Below, in pieces: positions 1-5,671 of a stretch of DNA of 7,518 nucleotides. The notes beneath the pieces are model-generated. The model was not told the origin of the DNA. It did no database searches and saw only the letters and a program-made list of their open reading frames with translations. The translations under genes and the position numbers were made by a program. The DNA is from Puniceicoccales bacterium (GTDB lineage: Bacteria > Verrucomicrobiota > Verrucomicrobiia > Opitutales > LL51): the NCBI GenBank assembly GCA_031259665.1, contig JAIRLD010000086.1:1-7518 (forward strand), in the 5' to 3' direction. Within the stretch, counting starts at the first letter, position 1, and every line of letters starts with the position of its first letter.

Positions 1-43
1 AGTCCATGACTCCTTGCGGGTTGTGGGGCGGAGCCCCACAACC
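1..43 (+). repeat. Palindromic intergenic repeat, copy A (left end cut by window edge)
   Basis: This GC-rich element lies just downstream of the pilC stop codon. Positions 19-29 (GGTTGTGGGGC) pair perfectly with 33-43 (GCCCCACAACC) around a GGA loop, giving an 11-base-pair stem. Just before it, AGTCCATGACTCCTTG (1-16) looks like the right part of a second palindrome whose left arm (CAAGG...) would lie outside the window, by comparison with copy B. The hairpin begins about 20 bases after the pilC stop on the minus strand and could slow or end transcription, but no U-tract follows it in either direction, so it is not a classic intrinsic terminator. Confidence 0.75.
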
Positions 44-62
44 TTTAAAACTAGAATAAAAG

Positions 63-1775
63 CTAGGCCGAAATGTTCTGAATAAGCGAAACCAACGGTA
101 GAAATAAACCGATTACTACGGAGCCGACAAAACCCGCAAGAAAAATGACGAGTATCGGTTCTACCAGCGAAGTGATACGTATGATTACTTCGTCGAGCTG
201 TTCCTCATAGGAAGCCGAAACTTTAGTCATCATTTCCCCCAGTTTACCTGATTCTTCGCCAACTTTTATGAGACCTTCTGCCATCACCGGTAAGACGCTG
301 CGTCGTCGTAGCGATTCGGTCAGCGATAGCCCTTGCTGTACATCCTCGATAGTCAGCGATAAATTTGTCTTCATGAAATAATTCCCTACACTTTCACGGG
401 CCATTTTTAGGGATTCCACAACGGAACAGCCACAAAGCATGAGGTCACCAAATGTCCGAGAAAATAAAACTACGCTCCACTTCGTAATGCAATCGCCAAT
501 GAGTGGAATTTTCAAAAGAATACTGTAAACCATTTTTTTTATCGGCGTAATCGTTTTAGCAGCAATAAAGAGCAAAATGAAGCCTCCGATTATTAAAAAA
601 ACTTCCAGAAGATGGGAAGAAATAAACCGGCTGCTTTGGACAATTAGGGTGGTCAATTTCGGCATTCCCTTTTCGCCAATTTGTTCGGTGATAACCTTTT
701 CAAATTTCGGTACCACAAAGGTCGTCAACAGTAAAACGACGACCGATGAGACCACTAAAACCGTTGCCGGATAGAACATGGCCGAAGTTATTTTTTTCTT
801 AATGTAAACTTTTTTTTCCATTAGGCTGGACATTTTAGAGAGTGTATCGGATAATTTCCCTACCGCTTCTCCAGCGCGAACCATTGCAATTTCGGACTCG
901 TCGAATTTTACGGTGGACGACATGAGCGCTTCCGAAAAAGAATCACCGGCTTCGATTTTTGTAAATAAATCATGAACAAAAAACCAAATATTTTTATTAC
1001 GGACCTCCTGTTCTTCGAGAATGGCTAGGGAGGATCGTAGATCCATTCCGGATTCCAATAGAATTGCCAATTGACGGACGACCTGTGCCTTTTTTTCGAT
1101 TTTCAACTTTAATGATCCGGCCTGTTTTTTCTTATTAACGCTTTTTTCAGCAGCCTTTTCGTTGATTTTTGATTTTTTAGGCGTAAAACTATAGGATTTT
1201 TTATTTTGTTTTCCGATTTTTTTGGCAACAGAAATCATTTCCGGCCTTTTACCATAAACTACGGTAAAGTCGGCAGTTAGGTCTACAGAGTCCGTTTTCG
1301 ATGCATTATTTTCTGGATGTATTCCGAGTGCGGACGGAAAAATATCTGCAGCCGAAGCTGGTGCGATCGATGCTAGGCCCGGGCCGGTAACGCCCGTTGG
1401 GCTGGAAGCAAATGTTCCGGACGAAATTACATTTTGATTGCCCGAGATCGTTCCCGGAGATGAATTCGACACGACGGATCCCGTACTCACCGATCCTGTA
1501 TCAAAGTCGTCGCCAAATGAAAAATGACTTTCCTGGGAAGCGGCAGTAGACGGTGATCCGATAACCATTTGCTGTTCCGAATTATCGATGGGTTGGTTTT
1601 GCTCTATTGTCTTAGAAAGCCGGGTAAGTGCACGGAAATCGCTTTCCAAAACATCTTCATCTTCGAGCTCGTCCGGAATGGGATCCGGTTCCACTACATC
1701 ATTTTTGAAAAAATTTTCCTGATATTTATCGACGGCGTTCTGAAAGGAATTGCGTAAGAATTGTCTAAGTTTCAT
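63..1775 (-). CDS. PilC/GspF-family inner-membrane platform protein (type IV pilus or type II secretion) with a long N-terminal extension
   Basis: A 570-residue member of the T2SSF family, the polytopic inner-membrane protein that couples the cytoplasmic ATPase to pilin or pseudopilin assembly. Two repeated T2SSF domains are visible, at about 225-355 and 426-560. Each carries the family's GE-x-x-G-K-L signature (GEAVGKL near 302-308, GEESGKL near 506-512). Three membrane segments lie near 330-356, 388-406 and 540-564. The first 220 residues are unusual: an acidic stretch (28-46), a Ser/Thr/Gly/Pro/Asn-rich low-complexity part (about 75-160), then a Lys-rich part (184-230). Typical relatives are about 400 residues. 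The start at 1775 is chosen because AAAGGAGGT sits five bases upstream; an ATG at 1805 would add ten residues but lies inside the preceding ORF. No ATPase or pilin gene is visible, so pilus versus secretion cannot be decided. Confidence 0.93.
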   Translation of the reverse strand: MKLRQFLRNSFQNAVDKYQENFFKNDVVEPDPIPDELEDEDVLESDFRALTRLSKTIEQNQPIDNSEQQMVIGSPSTAASQESHFSFGDDFDTGSVSTGSVVSNSSPGTISGNQNVISSGTFASSPTGVTGPGLASIAPASAADIFPSALGIHPENNASKTDSVDLTADFTVVYGKRPEMISVAKKIGKQNKKSYSFTPKKSKINEKAAEKSVNKKKQAGSLKLKIEKKAQVVRQLAILLESGMDLRSSLAILEEQEVRNKNIWFFVHDLFTKIEAGDSFSEALMSSTVKFDESEIAMVRAGEAVGKLSDTLSKMSSLMEKKVYIKKKITSAMFYPATVLVVSSVVVLLLTTFVVPKFEKVITEQIGEKGMPKLTTLIVQSSRFISSHLLEVFLIIGGFILLFIAAKTITPIKKMVYSILLKIPLIGDCITKWSVVLFSRTFGDLMLCGCSVVESLKMARESVGNYFMKTNLSLTIEDVQQGLSLTESLRRRSVLPVMAEGLIKVGEESGKLGEMMTKVSASYEEQLDEVIIRITSLVEPILVIFLAGFVGSVVIGLFLPLVSLIQNISA

Positions 1776-1978
1776 GGCATACCTCCTTTGAATTTCGCCT
1801 TCCATTTGGCGATGTTTCGTATATTTTGTTTGATGGCAATATCGTCACTTTCGGCAATTTCTATGCCGATAACGTATTTAAAAATATTGTCCAATATTAG
1901 CATATTAACGATTTTATTATTTTCTTTAACAAATACAAGCGATATTATTGATCGATGACGTTTTAAAAGGAATTGCAT
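1772..1978 (-). CDS. Small unrecognised protein translationally coupled to the PilC/GspF gene
   Basis: A 68-residue ORF that I do not recognise. Its TGA (1774-1772) overlaps the ATG of the downstream pilC-like gene as ATGA, and the strong Shine-Dalgarno sequence of that gene lies inside its last codons, the usual layout of coupled genes. The composition looks protein-like: alternating hydrophobic stretches that could form beta strands (about residues 11-43, including ISLVFV and YVIGIEI), then an acidic turn (ESDD) and a basic amphipathic helix (about 46-65) ending KGGMP. There is no signal peptide or clear membrane segment, so a cytosolic protein is likely. Its own ribosome-binding site is weak, and an internal Met at residue 26 is another possible start. 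A role with the secretion or pilus platform is inferred from position only. It could be a chance ORF, but the exact overlap argues against that. Confidence 0.68.
   Translation of the reverse strand: MQFLLKRHRSIISLVFVKENNKIVNMLILDNIFKYVIGIEIAESDDIAIKQNIRNIAKWKAKFKGGMP
1781..1789 (-). promoter_or_regulatory. Strong Shine-Dalgarno site that fixes the pilC-like start
   Basis: On the minus strand the sequence reads AAAGGAGGT, then ATGCC, then the ATG at 1775. This is a near-perfect anti-16S match with five-base spacing. It is the only strong Shine-Dalgarno sequence I see in front of a gene in this window, and it decides the 1775 start over the longer in-frame ATG at 1805. Confidence 0.88.
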
Positions 1979-2000
1979 GAAAATTCTCTAACTAAAATAC

Positions 2001-2046
2001 CAAGGAGTTTGGACTCCTTGCAGGGTATGGGGCGGAGCCCCACAAA
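2001..2046 (+). repeat. Palindromic intergenic repeat, copy B (complete two-hairpin unit)
   Basis: The first hairpin is CAAGGAGT (2001-2008), loop TTGG, ACTCCTTG (2013-2020), a perfect eight-base-pair stem. Seven bases later comes the second, TGGGGC (2028-2033), loop GGA, GCCCCA (2037-2042), which may extend past one mismatch. Right-half wording matches copy A closely (CTCCTTGC-GGG-T-TGGGGCGGAGCCCCACAA). It lies in the gap between the divergent small-ORF/pilC and lptD units, so it could affect either promoter or simply be a mobile or REP-like sequence. Confidence 0.8.
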
Positions 2047-2050
2047 CAAG

Positions 2051-2083
2051 CCTCCTTACGGGGTGTGGGGCAGAGCCCCAGAA
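2051..2083 (+). repeat. Palindromic intergenic repeat, copy C (tandem to B, left arm missing)
   Basis: A second, shorter copy begins 38 bases after the equivalent point of copy B. It keeps CTCCTTACGGGG and the second hairpin TGGGGC (2066-2071), loop AGA, GCCCCA (2075-2080). The left arm of the first hairpin is absent: the preceding bases (ACAAACAAG) do not pair with CTCCTTAC beyond about three bases. It may have arisen by partial tandem duplication of copy B. Confidence 0.72.
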
Positions 2084-2161
2084 CTATTGGACTACTGTTT
2101 TAAAATTCCCGAACAAAAAGATTGTCAATGCTTCCAAAATCTGAAGCTCAGAAAATTTAGC

Positions 2162-4195
2162 GTGAAAGCGTTTATAAAATCGATCACTTTTTATCTTTTC
2201 GGTTACTTCGCCGCAGTATTTGGAGGTGTAAGTTCGGAACATTTCGACGGGGTGCGGATCGAAGTGGGTGGCGTACGGATTAGGGCCGACCATTTGAGCT
2301 TTGAAGATCCACTTGCACGCGTTTCTGGGAATGTTCGCATTACCGGGGAAAATTTTTATGGTCGGTGCAGAGACTTGACATATGACGTTCGCTCCAAGGA
2401 CATTCATATCAATGGCATTGACATCGGCATCGATCGTGGATATGCGTCGGCCGAAGAGGCTTCTTTCACGCAGGAGCGAATTACATTGAAAGACGCAGAT
2501 ATTGGGATCAATGCAGAAATGGACGGTATGATTCCGCACATGAAGGCGAAACGTGTGATTTACGATCGGGCAAAGGAAAAAGGTATTGCCCAATCGGCTT
2601 ATCTCAAAATAGGGAACATCCCGCTATTCATACCACCCATAACCGTTGGAGACTGGATCCGCTCGGTCGATATGCGATTGGATACGGGATACACTTCGAA
2701 GCTCGGGGGATATTTCCAAAGCGAAATGACTTATAATGTTTACGAAGATCTCCACCTGGGTGGATTATTCAATATATATACAAAGCGTGGCGTACTCATG
2801 GGACCCGTCGTGAAAATCGACAGCGAAGGAGAATCGATGACATCCCGTGTAAAATTGCGGACAGGATACATTGTTGACCGGGGAAAACGGGACGCGGATA
2901 TCGATGGAACACCGATTGGGAAGAAGCGCTGGATAATCGATGGGAAACAGGTTCACCATTTTGGGCAAAACATCGACATTCTATCCGATTTTCTATGGGC
3001 AAGTGATGGGAAAATGGGAGAAAATTTTCATTTGGATTGGACGGAGGATTCCGACGTGCGCGATTCCTTCGGGGAGTTAGACTACCGCGGAGAAAACGAT
3101 CTATGGACCATTTTCACGCGTGTGAAAATGAATCACTATCAGGATTTCTCGCAGCAAATCCCTTCCCTACGCTTCGAACGATTTCCGCAAGAGATCGGTG
3201 ATTCTGGGCTCTACTATTTCGGGTACATCGATTTCACGCGACAGAAATTTACACGGGAGCATTCGACGATACCGGAGCAATGGGAAAAAATTGAACAGAA
3301 TCGGATCGACAGCTATTGGGGGATCAATCGACCGATGGAACTAGCTAATGGTATTCATTTCACACCGCTAGTGGGAGGGAGATGGACGCGTTATTGTGGC
3401 GAATGCGATCGCTTTTTAGGGGAATTGGGATTGGATTGGGAGGCGAATTTTTATGCGCATTACCCCCAGTCAATCCCCTGGCTCAAGGCGAAGGAATGGA
3501 AACACATTGTGCGTCCAATCGTGCAATACCGTTACCAGCCGAAGCTGGGAAAAAGGCGATCCCATAGGGCGATTGAGACAAAAAAAAAGGATAGTTTTTT
3601 ACCGATACTGGACCTATCCGAAATGCGTTATGTGGACGATTTGGAAGAGCAGAATATTTTGCGATTAGGACTGGAGAATGATTACTTCGCAAAGGGAGAA
3701 AACGGGAAGATTCGTAAAATTGCCACCTTCGATGTTTACCAGGATCTGCGTTTTAAACGGAATATTAACGCCGAACATGGGCAGGAAAAAACATTTTCTG
3801 ATCTCTATCTATTGTCCGAGTTGAATCCTCGCCGCTGGCTCAATTTACGCCTCTATACCCGTTTAAATTGGGAACATTTTTCCTTGGAAGAGACGAATGG
3901 TGAAATAAATTTTTCGAGCGGGGATCTATGGGAATTGGGTTTCAGGGCAAAGATTTTAAGGCATCGCGTAGCCCAATTTGGTATCCATTTTTGTTTCCGA
4001 TTTAATGCGATTTCGCAACTCAATTTCGAGACGCAGATCGATGGGAGAAGTGGTAAATTTTTAGCACTGGAGATCGCCTACGAAACGCGTTGGAGTAGCG
4101 TTTGGGATGTGAAATTTTTCTGTAAAATCAAAAACCATTCCAGCCGGGAAGGCCGTCTCCAACCGGGTTTTTTAATTAACCTCTTGCAATGGTAA
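2162..4195 (+). CDS. lptD: LptD-like outer-membrane lipopolysaccharide assembly protein (OstA family)
   Basis: The likely role is insertion of lipopolysaccharide into the outer leaflet of the outer membrane, at the end of the Lpt bridge. Starting at GTG 2162 gives 677 residues. Residues 1-25 form a plausible signal peptide: Lys residues, a hydrophobic core (about 7-20), then small residues GGVSS. About 29-152 resembles the LptA/OstA periplasmic domain (RADHLSF, then ARVSGNVRI, later KIGNIPLFIPP). The rest looks like a beta-barrel rich in aromatic strands, including HIVRPIVQYRYQP (448-460) and ILRLGLENDYF (499-509), which resemble the LptD C-terminal domain. It ends in Trp, as many BAM-assembled barrels do. 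The open frame extends upstream to 1973, but that part reads through the palindromic repeats and does not look like protein. No Shine-Dalgarno sequence precedes the GTG, so the start is uncertain. Identity rests on patterns, not alignment. Confidence 0.78.
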   Translation: MKAFIKSITFYLFGYFAAVFGGVSSEHFDGVRIEVGGVRIRADHLSFEDPLARVSGNVRITGENFYGRCRDLTYDVRSKDIHINGIDIGIDRGYASAEEASFTQERITLKDADIGINAEMDGMIPHMKAKRVIYDRAKEKGIAQSAYLKIGNIPLFIPPITVGDWIRSVDMRLDTGYTSKLGGYFQSEMTYNVYEDLHLGGLFNIYTKRGVLMGPVVKIDSEGESMTSRVKLRTGYIVDRGKRDADIDGTPIGKKRWIIDGKQVHHFGQNIDILSDFLWASDGKMGENFHLDWTEDSDVRDSFGELDYRGENDLWTIFTRVKMNHYQDFSQQIPSLRFERFPQEIGDSGLYYFGYIDFTRQKFTREHSTIPEQWEKIEQNRIDSYWGINRPMELANGIHFTPLVGGRWTRYCGECDRFLGELGLDWEANFYAHYPQSIPWLKAKEWKHIVRPIVQYRYQPKLGKRRSHRAIETKKKDSFLPILDLSEMRYVDDLEEQNILRLGLENDYFAKGENGKIRKIATFDVYQDLRFKRNINAEHGQEKTFSDLYLLSELNPRRWLNLRLYTRLNWEHFSLEETNGEINFSSGDLWELGFRAKILRHRVAQFGIHFCFRFNAISQLNFETQIDGRSGKFLALEIAYETRWSSVWDVKFFCKIKNHSSREGRLQPGFLINLLQW

Positions 4196-5133
4196 TGGGA
4201 CCCAATTTATGGTTTCTGACGGGGTGTACGGCGATTGGGAAAACAACCCTATCCCTAGCGTTAGCGCGCTTCCTCGATGCCGAAATCTTGTCCTGTGATT
4301 CGATACAAGTCTACCGCGGTGCTCATATCGGTTCGGCAAAAATTAAGCCCGAAGAAATGGCCGATGTTCCGCACCACGGCTTAGACCTATGCGCTCCGAA
4401 TGAAACTTTCAATATCGGCCGATATGTGGAATATGCCCAATCGATCATCGGCCAAGTACAAGAAAAAAATAAGGCACTGCTTATCGTCGGTGGAGCAGGG
4501 TTTTACCTAAAGTCCTTTTTTGCGAATGCGATCGACGACATCGTTGTCCCCGAAAGCGTCCGTCAGGAAGCGCAATCACTTCACGAAAATTTCGGCCTCA
4601 TCGCATTGCAACGGGAAATTGAACGCTACGGTCCCGTCGATCTGAATCCCTCCGATTGGCATAATCCATACCGCCTAGTCAATATCTTGGCTAAACAAAG
4701 GGTAACCGGTCAATCCCAGATCGAATTAAAACAAAATTTTTTAAAAAATAACTGTCCCTTCGACAATTTTTCTCGAAAAGTTATCCTTCTGGAACGTTAT
4801 CCGAAATCGTTGGATACCAGAATTCGGACACGTGTGGAGGAAATGTTCCGGTCGGGATTAGTGGAAGAGGTGCGGCAACTCGGCGAAATGTGTCCGCCGT
4901 TAGCCCACGCAATCGGTTACCGCGAAGTGAAAAAATATATCGATAGTACCGAAAAAACAGCGGAAGCAGTACTCAAGGAGTCGATCGTTAGGGCGACACA
5001 CCAACTGGTCAAAAAACAGCGGACATGGTTCCGACGACAAATTCCCATTGACTATCGCATCAACCTGGACGAATATACTTTCAAGGAAAGTTTTGACTTC
5101 ATTGTTAATTTTTGTAGGAACAATAGGATATGA
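4189..5133 (+). CDS. miaA: tRNA dimethylallyltransferase (isopentenyl transferase)
   Basis: MiaA transfers a dimethylallyl group from dimethylallyl diphosphate to N6 of A37 in tRNAs that read codons starting with U, the first step to i6A and ms2i6A. The 314 residues match the usual length. Motifs in order: P-loop GCTAIGKT (12-19; the common GPTA has Cys for Pro), SCDSIQVYRG (35-44) with the catalytic-region Asp, IGSAK (47-51), PHHGLD (61-66), VGGAGFYLK (100-108), AIGYREV (241-247), and the C-terminal tRNA-binding stretch ATHQLVKKQRTWFRR (269-283). It overlaps the end of lptD by seven bases from the ATG at 4189. A second ATG at 4195 overlaps the lptD stop as TAATG and would give 312 residues starting MGPNLWFLTG. 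Neither has a Shine-Dalgarno sequence, so reinitiation after lptD is likely and the exact start is open. Confidence 0.96.
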   Translation: MVMGPNLWFLTGCTAIGKTTLSLALARFLDAEILSCDSIQVYRGAHIGSAKIKPEEMADVPHHGLDLCAPNETFNIGRYVEYAQSIIGQVQEKNKALLIVGGAGFYLKSFFANAIDDIVVPESVRQEAQSLHENFGLIALQREIERYGPVDLNPSDWHNPYRLVNILAKQRVTGQSQIELKQNFLKNNCPFDNFSRKVILLERYPKSLDTRIRTRVEEMFRSGLVEEVRQLGEMCPPLAHAIGYREVKKYIDSTEKTAEAVLKESIVRATHQLVKKQRTWFRRQIPIDYRINLDEYTFKESFDFIVNFCRNNRI

Positions 5134-5663
5134 ACCTTAAAATCGCAGAATTTTTAGTCGGTCTTGTTTTGATATGCTGCGGTAGTTCGCTTGTCTTTCA
5201 TACGAAATCTTGTGAACACCTGCTGCGGAAATTTCTCCGTTCGGAAATCGCGTCTACAATAATATTCTCCCTAGGCGGAATCTGGTTTCTTGGCCACGTC
5301 TTGACACTCGGCGAATCGGACTTCGGCGAGTATAAATATCTGTTTTTTTTCTTCTTTTTAACGGTTATTTCGATCGCATTGGTAAAAATTCGCGACTTTT
5401 TATCGGTACGCGGTACGGCCGTTTTAACCCTTCTAACCGCCAACGAATTGCTCAAAGCGGCCTATATGGAACCCTATGCCTCACGACTCATCCTGGTTAC
5501 CCTCGTCTATGCCATGATTATCGCCGGCATGATCTTCGGCGGCTGGCCCTACAAGGGACGCGACTTCGTCGATTTTTTGTTCGCTCACCCAACACGCCCC
5601 GATCTATTCGGTTTGCTAACAACCTCCTACGGTATCCTTACCCTAACAACTATATTTTGGTAA
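5130..5663 (+). CDS. Unrecognised multi-pass membrane protein between miaA and argS
   Basis: A 177-residue hydrophobic protein I cannot assign to a family. Membrane segments are likely near residues 5-24, 40-60, 68-85, 117-137 and 157-176, with a weaker hydrophobic stretch at 95-108, so five or six spans. Charged stretches sit between them: KIRDFLSVRG (86-95) and PYKGRDF (140-146). Each carries an R-D-F, which may mark a duplicated half or a conserved cytoplasmic loop. There are two adjacent cysteines (16-17) and a third at 28. No signal cleavage site or lipobox is seen. The ATG overlaps the miaA TGA as ATGA (5130-5133), and a weak AGGA (5116-5119) lies upstream, so translation is probably coupled to miaA. 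I have an uncertain impression that similar proteins occur in Verrucomicrobiota. No function is proposed. Confidence 0.88.
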   Translation: MNLKIAEFLVGLVLICCGSSLVFHTKSCEHLLRKFLRSEIASTIIFSLGGIWFLGHVLTLGESDFGEYKYLFFFFFLTVISIALVKIRDFLSVRGTAVLTLLTANELLKAAYMEPYASRLILVTLVYAMIIAGMIFGGWPYKGRDFVDFLFAHPTRPDLFGLLTTSYGILTLTTIFW

Positions 5664-5671
5664 CTTAAATC

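Noticed and set aside
19..43. Intrinsic terminator for the pilC-like gene
   Set aside because: The stem is strong, but no T-run follows on the minus strand, and the same sequence recurs in a non-terminal position between divergent genes.
1776..1805. Ten-residue longer N-terminus of the pilC-like protein (MEGEIQRRYA)
   Set aside because: The strong Shine-Dalgarno sequence at 1781-1789 serves the ATG at 1775, and the longer version would overlap the upstream ORF by more than 30 bases.
1994..2002. Possible extended -10 promoter element (TGGTATTTT, minus strand) upstream of the small ORF
   Set aside because: The match is short, no convincing -35 box is seen at the right distance inside the repeat, and AT-rich gaps give such matches by chance.
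2087..2115. Possible promoter for the lptD unit starting at TTGGAC
   Set aside because: No acceptable -10 hexamer is found about 17 bases further on.
2084..2593. A 169-residue minus-strand ORF antisense to the start of the lptD-like gene
   Set aside because: It lies wholly opposite a better-supported gene, begins next to the repeats, has no ribosome-binding site that I can see and shows no recognisable domain.
3382..3692. Several 60-70 residue ORFs on both strands within the lptD-like gene
   Set aside because: They are shadow frames of the long coding region, with low-quality protein composition and no start signals.
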